Notes under the pieces: model-generated
What the model was told of the DNA's origin: nothing
What the model saw: only the letters and a program-made list of their open reading frames with translations
Database searches by the model: none
Assembly (NCBI RefSeq): GCF_028693135.1
Contig: NZ_JAQUVZ010000002.1
Location: 62,001-126,000, forward strand
Direction: 5' to 3'
Length of the DNA stretch: 64,000 nucleotides
Source of the DNA: Methanosarcina sp.
GTDB lineage: Archaea > Halobacteriota > Methanosarcinia > Methanosarcinales > Methanosarcinaceae
Made by a program: the position numbers and the translations under genes
Shown here: positions 43,491 through 52,140 of the stretch, piece after piece
Position numbering within the stretch: the first letter of the stretch is position 1
How the letters are laid out: each line of letters begins with the position of its first letter

Positions 43491-43608
43491 CTAAAAGATA
43501 ATCAAAAATTTCAGGAGATATTTCCTGAAAGGTAAAAAATAAAAAGCACTGAATCCCTTTTAAAGATATATTCTTAAAAAGAAATTCAGTAGTAAATAAG
43601 ATCTACCT

Positions 43609-43683
43609 GCCCAGGTAGCTCAGTGGGAGAGCGCTGCCCTGAAGAGGCAGTTGTCCCCGGTTCGAATCCGGGTCTGGGCACCA
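43609..43683 (+). tRNA. tRNA-Phe (GAA), copy 1
   Basis: Acceptor GCCCAGG pairs with TCTGGGC. Anticodon stem CTGCC/GGCAG with loop CTGAAGA gives GAA. The T-arm is CCCGG-TTCGAAT-CCGGG. CCA is encoded at 681-683, unlike in the neighbouring tRNAs. Confidence 0.95.
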
Positions 43684-43695
43684 TAAAAACAGAGA

Positions 43696-43767
43696 ACATC
43701 AGTAGTGTAGCGGTTATCACCGGGCGTTGCCAACGCTCGAACTCGGGTTCGAGTCCCGACTGGTGTA
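43696..43767 (+). tRNA. tRNA-Gly (GCC), copy 1
   Basis: Acceptor ACATCAG pairs with CTGGTGT (one G-T). Anticodon stem GGGCG/CGCTC (one wobble) with loop TTGCCAA gives GCC. The first base is A opposite T, where G-C is more usual for glycine tRNA. Confidence 0.9.
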
Positions 43768-43834
43768 TAACTATTTTAGAGTCCTTGTTTCAAGCACATT
43801 TGTTATAAGGAATAAAAACAACACGCATCTTAGA

Positions 43835-43908
43835 GGGCTCGTGGTCTAGCCGGTTATGACGTCGCCTTGACATGGCGGAGGTCCTGAGTTCGAATCTCAG
43901 CGGGCCCA
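43835..43908 (+). tRNA. tRNA-Val (GAC), copy 2
   Basis: It is identical to the tRNA at 43417-43490, 418 bp upstream, with the same anticodon GAC. Flanking bases on both sides are also identical. Confidence 0.95.
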
Positions 43909-44026
43909 CTAAAAGATAATCAAAAATTTCAGGAGATATTTCCTGAAAGGTAAAAAATAAAAAGCACTGAATCCCTTTTAAAGATATATTCTTAAAAAGA
44001 AATTCAGTAGTAAATAAGATCTACCT

Positions 44027-44101
44027 GCCCAGGTAGCTCAGTGGGAGAGCGCTGCCCTGAAGAGGCAGTTGTCCCCGGTTCGAATCCGGGTCTGGGCACC
44101 A
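44027..44101 (+). tRNA. tRNA-Phe (GAA), copy 2
   Basis: It is identical to the tRNA at 43609-43683, including the encoded CCA and the anticodon GAA. Confidence 0.95.
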
Positions 44102-44113
44102 TAAAAACAGAGA

Positions 44114-44185
44114 ACATCAGTAGTGTAGCGGTTATCACCGGGCGTTGCCAACGCTCGAACTCGGGTTCGAGTCCCGACTGGTGTA
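44114..44185 (+). tRNA. tRNA-Gly (GCC), copy 2
   Basis: It is identical to the tRNA at 43696-43767, with anticodon GCC and the same A-T first pair. Confidence 0.9.
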
Positions 44186-44673
44186 TATTTAATTAGTTTT
44201 TCAGCTCATTTTCGACTTATTATTTAACTTTTTTCTTGATTAATGTGCTCTGTATCAGGCTTATCTTTTCAAACCTTTAATTAGAATCAACTAGCTTACA
44301 TCATTTGAAAATATCAGCATAAATGTGAGCCCTTTTCATAAGATCAATAGTTCCTGATCAAATATTCATAAAATCTAGTTTAAAATCGAAGAATGGAGCT
44401 TATTAAGTAAACTTTTCAAACGACATCAGTTTCAATGTTAACACCTACGTTTCAAAAATAATAATAATGAACTGCTGCTCCAACGCCAGAAAATAAAAAA
44501 TGTTAACCAAAGGATCGTTAACCAAAAAGTTAATTAAAACAGAAAATCATTATACTTATTGGATATAAATCTCGAAAAGACAACAGAATTTGCTTGTAGA
44601 GATTATACCCAGTATGTTGCAAACCTGAAAAATCGTAATTTCAAACCTGAAAAATCGTAAGGAGATTTTGAAC
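44186..44673. other. AT-rich gap with a 23 bp direct repeat
   Basis: No gene is visible. Near 44620-44660 AAACCTGAAAAATCGTAA occurs twice, 23 bp apart, just before the ribosome site of the next small gene. Confidence 0.5.
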
Positions 44674-44802
44674 ATGACAGGAAAGTTCCAGAAAAGAAAT
44701 GCAGAACAAAAAGGCGTCAGAAAAGAATATGAACTGGAGCAGAAATTAATAAAGGGAATCGTAGACGAAATTCAGGTAAGCGGCGGTGGACCATTAGAGT
44801 GA
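44674..44802 (+). CDS. 42-residue protein coupled to the ubiquitin-like gene
   Basis: The ORF starts MTGKFQKRNAEQKGVRKEYE, continues LEQKLIKGIVDEIQVSGGGP and ends LE. GGAG lies nine bases before the ATG. The stop codon TGA overlaps the GTG start of the next gene (GTGA), so translation is probably coupled. The protein is highly charged, with a glycine-rich end SGGGPLE. I do not recognise a family. Its tight link to a Gly-Gly ubiquitin-like protein suggests a substrate, chaperone or processing partner, but that is inference. Confidence 0.65.
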   Translation: MTGKFQKRNAEQKGVRKEYELEQKLIKGIVDEIQVSGGGPLE

Positions 44803-45011
44803 GTAAAAAGGTGCACATAACAATTCAAGCCGGAAAGATTTCCGAGCAAACCGTAGAAGTAGCTGAGAATGCTACCTACGAAGACCTGCTTGATACACTG
44901 GAAATAAATCAGGAAACAGTACTTGTATTAAATGGAGGTAATGCTGTTCCTCTTGACGGAGCGATAAGTTTCGACAGACTAACAATCCTGAAAGTTGTTA
45001 CAGGTGGCTGA
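44799..45011 (+). CDS. Ubiquitin-like MoaD/ThiS-type protein (SAMP-like) with C-terminal Gly-Gly
   Basis: The 70-residue protein is a beta-grasp protein of the MoaD/ThiS/SAMP group. The pattern is VHITIQAGKISEQTVEVAE, then TYEDLLDTLEI, VLVLNGGNAVPLDGAI and the ending ILKVVTGG. A terminal Gly-Gly is needed for adenylation and sulfur transfer or protein conjugation. It starts with GTG overlapping the stop of the 42-residue gene and is followed one base later by a strong terminator. No E1-like, MoaE or ThiF gene lies nearby. Whether it acts as sulfur carrier or protein modifier cannot be told from sequence. Confidence 0.85.
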   Translation: MSKKVHITIQAGKISEQTVEVAENATYEDLLDTLEINQETVLVLNGGNAVPLDGAISFDRLTILKVVTGG

Positions 45012-45045
45012 CCTGCCCTTAAAGGGCAGGGTCCCTTCTTTATTA
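45012..45045 (+). terminator. Hairpin terminator after the ubiquitin-like gene
   Basis: CCTGCCCTT / AAGGGCAGG is a perfect 9 bp stem with a one-base centre. It is followed by GTCCCTTCTTTATT. It closes the two-gene operon. Confidence 0.75.
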
Positions 45046-45612
45046 CAATTTATTTAGTTTTGTCCCACTTTTTAGCTAATTTTTAAAGATCATTTTTCTA
45101 TTATATAGATCATTTTTCTATTATATCATTCATATCATTCTTTAATAACCAGGACATCTTATAAGGGCTTTTTCTCATTCAGACTTCTTATCCGGAGCTT
45201 TTCTCATTCAGACTTCTTATCCGGAGCTTTTCTTATTCAGACTTCTTACCCAGAGCTTTTCTCATTCAAATATTCCTGTTCATATACATTTTAAACGACC
45301 TGAAGGTTTGAACAAAAGACAGAGCAAAGAAGTAAAATGGTAAAAATCAGCAAAGAGGCTGAAGATGAGTCATGCACCAAATAACGAAGTTGCCTGAAAA
45401 CCCAGAAAAACGTTGAAGAAAAGCCAGAAAGGAGGGGAAACAGAAAGGAAAACCTGGAAAATGAAGGGAGAAAAACAGAAGAACCACAAAAAGAGGAAAA
45501 GAACCTGAAAGATCTAAAATTAGATGAATTAATCAGGAAGGATTTGATTTCCATAATGGTGATTTCCAGGAAGGACTGTCAGCCATTATGGAGCTAACCC
45601 TTTTTAGATCCT
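45046..45612. repeat. Gap with short repeats; possible decayed gene
   Basis: ATCATTTTTCTATTATAT is repeated at about 45088-45125. A 29-30 bp unit with CTCATTCAGACTTCTTATCC, GGAGCTTTT occurs about three times from 45170 to 45265. Between 45300 and 45594 there is a purine-rich Glu/Lys-coding stretch that is open over 70 codons but has no start. It may be remnant coding DNA. Confidence 0.45.
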
Positions 45613-46011
45613 TTACTTCGAAGGAGTAAGAGGCACCTTTTTGCTCATAACCTTCAGTTTTTTAATTGCTGAGATCGTTGCCTGAGATTCCTTATAGATT
45701 TTATCTTCATAATAGCTTATGATCTCATCAACAGGAGCCGCAAGAGAATAGATTTTTATCGGGCGCCCTTTACCAGGTTTCTTTTCCGAACGTACGTTGA
45801 CCCAAGACTGATTCTTCATTAGCCTCATTGCAAGGCTGACTTCAGGCTGCCGTAGTCCGGTACTGATTTCAATTTCGCGGGATGAAGCTTCGTCAACATT
45901 CATAAGATATGCCATAGTAGTGGCAACATTCCTTGACATCCCGAGGTTCCTTAACGTTTCAATAAAAATGTGGTCATTTTCGTCCAGCACTTTTACTTCA
46001 AAATCTTTCAT
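45613..46011 (-). CDS. Winged-helix transcriptional regulator
   Basis: The protein starts MKDFEVKVLDENDHIFIETL from ATG 46011, with GAAGGGG seven bases upstream; the upstream ATG at 46032 is less likely. It is 132 residues long. The middle part (about 38-90) is a winged helix of the ArsR/TrmB type: AYLMNVDEASSREIEISTGLR, then QPEVSLAMRLMKNQSWV and the wing EKKPGKGRPIKIYSL. The C-terminal helix may dimerise. This is a DNA-binding regulator known in methanogens; the target is unknown. No target genes are adjacent except long AT-rich gaps. Confidence 0.78.
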   Translation of the reverse strand: MKDFEVKVLDENDHIFIETLRNLGMSRNVATTMAYLMNVDEASSREIEISTGLRQPEVSLAMRLMKNQSWVNVRSEKKPGKGRPIKIYSLAAPVDEIISYYEDKIYKESQATISAIKKLKVMSKKVPLTPSK

Positions 46012-47214
46012 GATAACCCCTTCATATTCCAATTTTTATAAATTAAATCTGTCAGTAATTTTTATAATTAAATCTGTCAGCTAAAGAATATATCACGATG
46101 ATTATTATTCAGACCTTAAAAGGTAGCTTTCATAACCACCTGTTAAAACTGACACCAACTTCCAAAGTATTACACCACATGTATATTTATATGGTGCCCT
46201 ATCCCGTTTTAAAATATTAAATTCAATAAAAAGCGTTTTTTCACAATCTAGCGGATTGTTTACGTTTTAAACCCAACAATCGATTATCAAAAACAAACAT
46301 AATATATTTTAATAACCGATCACTAGAGAATCGTTTTGTGAACTTGATGGGAAGAGACGTATTGGTTCAGCAATTAAACCTGTATACGTATATAATTAGA
46401 AGGTTATTCATCTCCAACAATTAATAATGTACTCATACTATTTAAAGTTGTATATATTAAAAGGGAATTGAAAAACTTTCAATCACACCTGACATTAGCA
46501 GATCTAAAAAAATAATCAAACATAAGAGGCATAATAATCCCATTATCCAGATAAAAACCTGCGGGAATCACAACAAAAATATTATAATTGTACTGAACAA
46601 CAAAATTTTAGGGGGATTACCTGACAATAAAACGTCAAGGATAATTTAGAAATGTTTATATTCTCACTTTGGCGCAAATCAAACAATTATGCTGAAGAGC
46701 CACATAAAATTGCAGTATTCTTCCCGACTTCTGAGAGATCTATCCTGGAAGTGTTCAATCGGAGCAAAAATGAAAAAAAAATAGAAAAAAATAGAAAAAC
46801 TGGAGAAAAAAAAACTAAAAAATAGTAAAAGCTGAAAAGCTGAAATTTCATGTAGTGATTTTCTCCCAGGCTCACTTTTCAGAGCTGATTTCGTTCACGA
46901 AATTTGCCTTTATCAATTCTCTTTTAGCTAACCTTATTCCCCCAAACTGTTTCAAAACCATTTTGAATTCTACAATTGAGTAATACCCCATTTTAATTTT
47001 ATTTGTATTTTATCTAAAAAACAGTTCATGATAAAAAAACTCTACAAACGAATTCAAGCATTCAAAATGCTCCACAAAGGTTAACTTAAATAAATAAGTT
47101 GCAGAATACTATTCAATCGATATAAAAACTATGCCAAATTGGATAAAGATTTTTTGAGAAAGAGGTATTGAAGCCCTGCTACCTCTTGAATTGGCTAATG
47201 GGATGTGTTTTTTA
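46012..47214. other. 1.2 kb AT-rich gap
   Basis: I see no well-supported gene apart from a weak 57-codon ORF at 46652-46825. Several TATA-like segments occur (TATATTTATATGG near 46181, TATACGTATATAATTAG near 46383). The start region before the NSS transporter gene at 47215 has GGGATG as a weak ribosome site. Confidence 0.4.
46652..46825 (+). CDS. Doubtful 57-residue ORF
   Basis: The ORF starts MFIFSLWRKSNNYAEEPHKI, continues AVFFPTSERSILEVFNRSK and ends in a poly-A-coded Lys/Glu tail. AAGG lies 10 bases upstream. No family is recognised. The tail looks like low-complexity DNA, so the ORF may be chance or the start of a decayed gene. Confidence 0.25.
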   Translation: MFIFSLWRKSNNYAEEPHKIAVFFPTSERSILEVFNRSKNEKKIEKNRKTGEKKTKK

Positions 47215-48681
47215 GTGGCGAGAGAAGTATGGAACAACAGAGTTGGATTTATTCTTGCAGCAATAGGTTCTTCAGTCGGCCTTGGAAACATCTGGCGGTT
47301 CAGCTACGTAGCATATGAAAACGGAGGAGGAGCTTTTCTGATCCCGTATTTTGTCGCCCTTCTGACTGCAGGCATCCCTCTTATGATACTTGAGTTCGGA
47401 ATTGGAAGCAAATTTCTCGGCTCAGCTCCACTTTCACTTAAAAGAGCAAATAAAAGTTTCGAATGGATAGGTTGGTGGGGTGTAATTGCCAGCTTTATAA
47501 TTACGACTTATTACTCCGTAATAGTGGGCTGGAGTCTTGTCTATCTTTTAAAAGCGTTTACTCTCGGCTGGGGTGCGGACACGGGAGCATTTTTCAATAA
47601 CGAACTGTTACATGTTTCCGATTCTCCCTGGAATTTGGGGAACTTTTCCTATCCAGTCCTTATAGGGCTGCTGGCTACCTGGTTGATTATCTGGGTTATC
47701 GAAAAAAAAGGTGTGCAGGCGGGAATTGAGAGGTCAAGTAAAATCTTTATTCCTCTTCTCTGGGTTCTTTTAATCGTACTCGTGCTCAGAGCAATAACCC
47801 TTGAAGGCTCAATCAATGGAATAGAGTGGTACCTGAAGCCGGACTTCAGCAAACTTACGGACATAAAGGTCTGGCAGGCAGCCTATGGACAGGCGTTTTA
47901 CAGCCTGAGTCTTGGCATGGCAATAATGATTACTTATTCAAGCTATCTTCCAAAAAAGAGCGATATCGTAAATAACGCTTTCATTGTCAGCCTTGCAGAC
48001 GGAGCTTTCAGTTTCACAATGGGCTTTGCGATTTTCGGGACTCTCGGTTACATGGCATACGCCAAAGGGGTAGGAATTGAAGAAGTAGTAGCCCAGAGCA
48101 TAGGTCTTGCCTTTGTGGTACTGCCAGAAGCCCTCAACATGCTCCCCGGATTAAAAGCCCTTACTGCAGTTGCTTTTTTCCTGTGCATCGTTATTGCAGC
48201 CCTTTCTTCCCTCGTCTCCCTTGTAGAAGCATTTGCCTCATCAATAATGGACAAGTTTGAGATGAAAAGGGGAAGGGCAGTTGACCTCACTATCGGTTTT
48301 GGACTGCTCTTCAGCCTGATATATGCCACCAGGGCAGGGATTTACTGGCTTGATATCATAGACCACTTTATCAATACCTATGGACTAATTATAGTGGGAA
48401 TCCTCGAAACCGTTGCAATCGGCTGGATCTATGGCGCAGATAAGATAAGGGAATGGATAAATAATTATTCGGATATAATGGCCGGAACCTGGTGGAATGC
48501 CTGCATAAAAGTGGTAATTCCGGTTATCCTTCTGTATATTGTTTACATAGAGACCCGGTCAAACCTGGCTACACCCTATGAAGGTTATGATCCTGCAGCC
48601 CTGATGATCGGAGCCGGAGTAATTGTCCTTGGAATTCTCATCTCTTTCCTTACGCCTTTTATCAATAAGGAGGTGGAGTAA
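47215..48681 (+). CDS. Sodium-dependent NSS (SNF) family transporter
   Basis: The protein, 488 residues from GTG 47215, is a sodium-coupled amino acid-type transporter of the SLC6/LeuT fold. The first helix has the family hallmark GFILAAIGSSVGLGNIWRF near residues 10-28, with GGGAFLIPY just after. About eleven or twelve helices follow, including YYSVIVGWSLVYL near 105 and ALSSLVSLVEAFASSIMD near 340. The family's conserved N-terminal part begins at VAREVWNNRVGF, so the longer TTG start at 47191 is unlikely. A 35-residue membrane protein follows in one transcript. Substrate cannot be read from sequence. Confidence 0.92.
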   Translation: MAREVWNNRVGFILAAIGSSVGLGNIWRFSYVAYENGGGAFLIPYFVALLTAGIPLMILEFGIGSKFLGSAPLSLKRANKSFEWIGWWGVIASFIITTYYSVIVGWSLVYLLKAFTLGWGADTGAFFNNELLHVSDSPWNLGNFSYPVLIGLLATWLIIWVIEKKGVQAGIERSSKIFIPLLWVLLIVLVLRAITLEGSINGIEWYLKPDFSKLTDIKVWQAAYGQAFYSLSLGMAIMITYSSYLPKKSDIVNNAFIVSLADGAFSFTMGFAIFGTLGYMAYAKGVGIEEVVAQSIGLAFVVLPEALNMLPGLKALTAVAFFLCIVIAALSSLVSLVEAFASSIMDKFEMKRGRAVDLTIGFGLLFSLIYATRAGIYWLDIIDHFINTYGLIIVGILETVAIGWIYGADKIREWINNYSDIMAGTWWNACIKVVIPVILLYIVYIETRSNLATPYEGYDPAALMIGAGVIVLGILISFLTPFINKEVE

Positions 48682-48682
48682 A

Positions 48683-48790
48683 ATGGTGCTCTCAACAGGC
48701 AGCTTTCTGATGGCTGTTTTCGGGTTCACAATCCTTTACGGAGGGCTGGGGTTCTGCCTGAGTATAGCCCTGAGAAAAAAGATACCCTGA
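48683..48790 (+). CDS. 35-residue membrane protein, MetS-like NSS small subunit
   Basis: The ORF starts MVLSTGSFLMAVFGFTILYG, continues GLGFCLSIALRKKIP and ends at a TGA. One membrane helix fills residues 8-30, followed by a positive end. The strong ribosome site AAGGAGGTG lies within the last codons of the transporter gene, and the start is one base after its stop codon. Methionine/alanine-type NSS transporters are often followed by such a one-helix subunit (MetS family), which supports the call. Confidence 0.75.
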   Translation: MVLSTGSFLMAVFGFTILYGGLGFCLSIALRKKIP

Positions 48791-48825
48791 AGAGAAAGGT
48801 GAAGAAATTGAATTAAAAATAAGGC

Positions 48826-49238
48826 GGGAAGTCCCCTTCCTCAACAGGTCGGGTTTATCCGATCTGGCAGGTGGGGGATGAAAGCCGTCAACTTTCCAAC
48901 CTGATTCATATCCTGTATCTCTAACCTTATAATGCTTACATGTTCTATTATTATTGTCAATTATCATTATTGTCAATTATCTCCCTTACACTCCGGAGGT
49001 TACAAAGATAAGGTAGACCGACAAATTCTGTGATTTGACGAGAAACTGTTTTGTTTCTCTATCACAAAATGCCTTTTGTACGGGCTTTCAGTAGCGATAC
49101 TGGAAATATAAGATAAACAGGCTTCTTGAGGAATTAAGGTTCTCTGAGAACCGAAGCCAGATGATAGAATGTACTCGTAGGAAACCACTTCCTCAAAACT
49201 AAGCCGAAAGGCTAAGAATTTAGGGAGGAGTAATTCAC
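48826..49238 (+). mobile_element. Palindrome-ended non-coding element, copy D
   Basis: It begins with a region containing GGTGGGGGATGAAAGCCGTC, AAC, like the opening GGAGGAATGCCGTCAAC of the element at 24948-25286. It ends with CTAAGCCGAAAGGCTAAG, then AATTTAGGGAGGAGTAATTCAC, the form of right ends in TnpB-type elements. The middle (GAAGCCAGATGATAGAATG) is unlike copies B and C. No protein is encoded. It is a remnant of the IS200/IS605 group or a non-autonomous derivative. Confidence 0.5.
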
Positions 49239-49291
49239 ATGAAGTAATAGTTTCGAAATAAGAAAATAGAGAACGAAAAAGTGTAAATCTC

Positions 49292-50956
49292 TCAAACCTT
49301 CTCAACCCAGAAAACAAGGGACCCTTTTTTCATCCCGGTTTCGGAATAATTTGCCGGAACATTAAGTACGATTTCAACATCTTTACCGGTACTGTTTGCA
49401 ATTACTTCAGAGAAATCAGGCCAGAAAAGAGAGGACAGATAGACCCCTTCGGAAAAAACCGAATCCGAAGAGCCCCCAATCTCAGCCGTAACCTTCACAT
49501 CACTTTTTCCTGTGTTTCTTATGTTCAAAACCTGCGGGTTGCTTGCCTGTCCGGGGAGCAGGGGCCCGAAATCAAGGCTGCTTCGGTCAATCTCTATGGA
49601 AACATCAGATGTCTTATTTACTTCAGATGTGCCGATTATTACTGTAAGGTCCACCCCGGGCACATAAGGAGGTACGGCAAGCGGGAGATAGTCAAAATCA
49701 CTTCCGTTGACGTTGTAAGGCAGATCGCAGATCCCATCAGAATCCGAATCCTCAGCGGTCTGCGAAAACCCGGTTCCGTTAAGGTCAGCCCAGAAATTGC
49801 CGCCCAGGTATGGGCCTCCCATAATGTTTGCTCCCTTCATTTTTGTAGTGTTCCAGGCGTTTCCGTCGCTGTTCTCAGCCTTCACATTTACAGTGTTGTT
49901 AAAGTAGTTGTTATAGATACGGTTGTCCGCACTGCAGTCCAGCAGGATACCTGATTCGTTACTGGAATTTACCGTATTGTTGAACAGTTCGTTGCTGTGG
50001 CAGTCCTCTCTCAGAAAGATGCCTGTGCTGCTGTTTGAAATTGTGTTATTATACACTCTGGAGTCAAAGACAAAAATCAGGTAGATCCCTTTCTCGCAGT
50101 CCGTAATCCGGTTGTCACGAAGGACAGTCCTTGCCTGGGTGTCATACATATCAATTCCGGTACGGCAATTTATTATATCATTCTTTGAAACGAGATTGCC
50201 CCCTCCACAGCAAGCAATGCCTATCCCTCCACCATTTGAGAGCCTGTTCTGGAACATTATATTATCCCGGCAGTGCGCACCAATAATGATGTAACCCTTA
50301 TCAATGGTATTGTTCATCAGCATGTTCCGGCTGCAACTTTCATCAATCCAGATGCCGTTTCGGGAAAATGTATTCTCCGAGACTGTATTGTTCATGGAAC
50401 CCTGCAGATAAACTCCATACCGGTTATCAAAAATATTGTTTCCTTCTATCGTACAGTTTTCAACCTGATCAAGGCAAATCCCTGCCGGAGGACAGCTAAA
50501 TTCATTCCATCTGGAGACAAAGATGTCTCCTGATCCGGAACCATAAGCCTGTCTTGTTACCGCCCCCGAAGTCCCATTCAACTTGCTTGAGCTTCCATAA
50601 CTGAAAGAATTAGTGATGCCTGCAGCTTCGTAGGTACTGAAAATCTCTCCTGACCCGGTTATGTTAAAGCCGCTGATTGTTACGTTATCTGCTTTAACCT
50701 GAAACACGCTGGAATTCTCATCCTTTGACCTAATAAGTACGCCGTCAGGGTTCTCAGGTTCCGAAGTGACCGTTATCCCCGAAACATTGACAATGATATT
50801 TTCCTCATAGTCCCCGGCTTTCACAATAACAAAATCCCCGGTCGTTGAGTTATTTACCGCAGCCTGAATTGAAGCTCCAGGCTCCACATAAATGACCTCC
50901 GCACTCCCAACGCCTGCAGAAACCAGAAGCAAAGCAATAACCAGCGTTGCACTCAT
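49292..50956 (-). CDS. Exported beta-helix (NosD-type) surface protein
   Basis: The 554-residue protein has a signal peptide at 1-19 (LVIALLLVSAGVGSA). Residues 20-370 form a right-handed beta helix of NosD/parallel-repeat type, with periodic NNTI, NNIF, NNYF, such as RNGIWIDESCSRNMLMNNTI near 210 and NRIYNNYFNNTV near 345. A short WADLNGTGFSQTAEDSDSDGICD segment near 390 ends the repeat. A C-terminal immunoglobulin-like domain (about 435-554) closes the chain. There is no C-terminal membrane helix, so the protein is probably secreted or bound to the S-layer. The role is not known. Confidence 0.8.
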   Translation of the reverse strand: MSATLVIALLLVSAGVGSAEVIYVEPGASIQAAVNNSTTGDFVIVKAGDYEENIIVNVSGITVTSEPENPDGVLIRSKDENSSVFQVKADNVTISGFNITGSGEIFSTYEAAGITNSFSYGSSSKLNGTSGAVTRQAYGSGSGDIFVSRWNEFSCPPAGICLDQVENCTIEGNNIFDNRYGVYLQGSMNNTVSENTFSRNGIWIDESCSRNMLMNNTIDKGYIIIGAHCRDNIMFQNRLSNGGGIGIACCGGGNLVSKNDIINCRTGIDMYDTQARTVLRDNRITDCEKGIYLIFVFDSRVYNNTISNSSTGIFLREDCHSNELFNNTVNSSNESGILLDCSADNRIYNNYFNNTVNVKAENSDGNAWNTTKMKGANIMGGPYLGGNFWADLNGTGFSQTAEDSDSDGICDLPYNVNGSDFDYLPLAVPPYVPGVDLTVIIGTSEVNKTSDVSIEIDRSSLDFGPLLPGQASNPQVLNIRNTGKSDVKVTAEIGGSSDSVFSEGVYLSSLFWPDFSEVIANSTGKDVEIVLNVPANYSETGMKKGSLVFWVEKV

Positions 50957-51257
50957 TAGCCTGGTAAAACAATCTCCGATAACTGTGATCTTCAGAACTA
51001 CCCCCTCCCAGATACTTTACACAGCCTCGCCGGCTCAGGATAGGATAAATTTTGAACCGACACTTCCCGTGCATAATAACGATTATTTATTAATAATACT
51101 ATCAAATTCATTACTATATATATCAACTGTTACTTTGTTTTTACACGAAAAAACCGGCTGCCAATAGTGAGATTTTCCGACCGAGAAGAAAACGAATTGC
51201 TCAGATCTCCAGAGATGAGTGCACAAATCTATTTGAAAGAATACCGCGTAGAAAAGA
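50957..51257. other. Divergent promoter region
   Basis: No gene is seen. TATTTATTAATAATAC and TACTATATATATCAAC near 51085-51125 are AT-rich and fit promoters of the leftward surface protein and the rightward mntA-hepT pair. Confidence 0.4.
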
Positions 51258-51710
51258 ATGAAAATGGGAACTGAAATTCTGGAACTGGAAGGAAGAGAAC
51301 TGACCACAAAGCTAAATGAGTTTTTCCAAAAAGTAGACTATGTGGAGCTTGCATACCTTTTCGGTTCCCACGCAAAAGGAAAACAGGGCCCACTCAGTGA
51401 TATAGATATCGGAGTATATCTCTCCGGAAATCTCAGCAAAAAAGAACGTTTCGAAAAAAGGCTCGAACTGATTGCTTCTCTTTGTACCCTGCTGCAGACC
51501 AATAAAGTGGACCTGGTGGTCATGAACGACGCCTCACCAGTCCTTAATTTTGAAATCATTGAACCTAACTGCCTTGTTTTTGAAAAGGATCACTCAATCA
51601 AGCTCAAAGTTGAGCCGTATATTATGTCAGGGTACTGCGACCGGAAGTACCATGAAGACTTTTTGAACAGGGAATTTGTAAAGCGATTTAAAGAAAAGGG
51701 ATTTGCCTGA
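51258..51710 (+). CDS. mntA: MntA-type nucleotidyltransferase antitoxin
   Basis: The 150-residue minimal nucleotidyltransferase has the motif GSHAKGKQGPLSDIDIGVYLSG near residues 35-56 (GSx10DxD). The third acidic residue is in VDLVVMND near 92. MntA adds AMP to the HEPN toxin HepT to neutralise it. It overlaps the start of hepT by eight bases (51703-51710), as is usual for this pair. A possible earlier start is not seen; the ATG at 51258 follows GAAAAGAATGAAA without a strong ribosome site. Confidence 0.88.
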   Translation: MKMGTEILELEGRELTTKLNEFFQKVDYVELAYLFGSHAKGKQGPLSDIDIGVYLSGNLSKKERFEKRLELIASLCTLLQTNKVDLVVMNDASPVLNFEIIEPNCLVFEKDHSIKLKVEPYIMSGYCDRKYHEDFLNREFVKRFKEKGFA

Positions 51711-52140
51711 AATGAAATGCTCAGACACGATTCTCAGAAAATTAAGTTCCATGAAAAGGTGCGTGGATTACCTCAAATCCCTGGACCCCGAAACCCTTGA
51801 CATGGAATACGACTACGAGAAACGAAGTGCAGTCGAGAGAAACTTTCAGCTTGCCATAGAAAGTGCCATAGATATCGGGGAAATCATCATCTCAGAAGAA
51901 GGATTCGAAAGACCTCAAGACTACAAAAGTGTCTTCCTTATCCTGGGAAAACATTCGATCCTCCCGAAAGGTTTTGCAGAAAAATTCGCACCTTCCGCCG
52001 GGTTCAGGAATGTGCTTGTCCACATGTATGATGAAGTGGATCTGGAAGTTCTGAAAGAATACCTGACCGAGAAACTGGGGGATTTTGAGGAATTTGCGGG
52101 GTATGTGCTGGAGTATACTGAGAAGAAAGAGACTGAGTAA
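51703..52140 (+). CDS. hepT: HepT-type HEPN toxin
   Basis: The 145-residue protein is an all-helical HEPN (DUF86) protein. The ribonuclease motif is R-x4-H-x-Y in RNVLVHMYDEV near residue 106. The other expected parts are ERNFQLAIESAIDIGEIIIS near 45-64 and the dimer helix at the end. The toxin cuts RNA and is silenced by the MntA protein encoded upstream with an eight-base overlap. The 3' end overlaps the leftward Phd-like ORF. Confidence 0.88.
   Translation: MPEMKCSDTILRKLSSMKRCVDYLKSLDPETLDMEYDYEKRSAVERNFQLAIESAIDIGEIIISEEGFERPQDYKSVFLILGKHSILPKGFAEKFAPSAGFRNVLVHMYDEVDLEVLKEYLTEKLGDFEEFAGYVLEYTEKKETE

Larger units (their letters stand above)
43405..44187. repeat. Tandem duplication of a tRNA-Val/Phe/Gly array
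   Basis: Two copies of about 364 bp, from ACGCATCTTAGAGGGCTCG to GACTGGTGTATA, are 418 bp apart (43405-43768 and 43823-44186). They appear identical, also in the spacers between the tRNAs. A 54 bp spacer separates them. Duplication is recent, or kept identical by gene conversion. Confidence 0.9.

Noticed and set aside
45300-45594. Purine-rich open stretch coding Glu/Lys
   Set aside because: There is no start codon in frame and no known domain; low-complexity purine-rich DNA easily stays open. It could be a decayed gene, so it is only noted in the gap entry.
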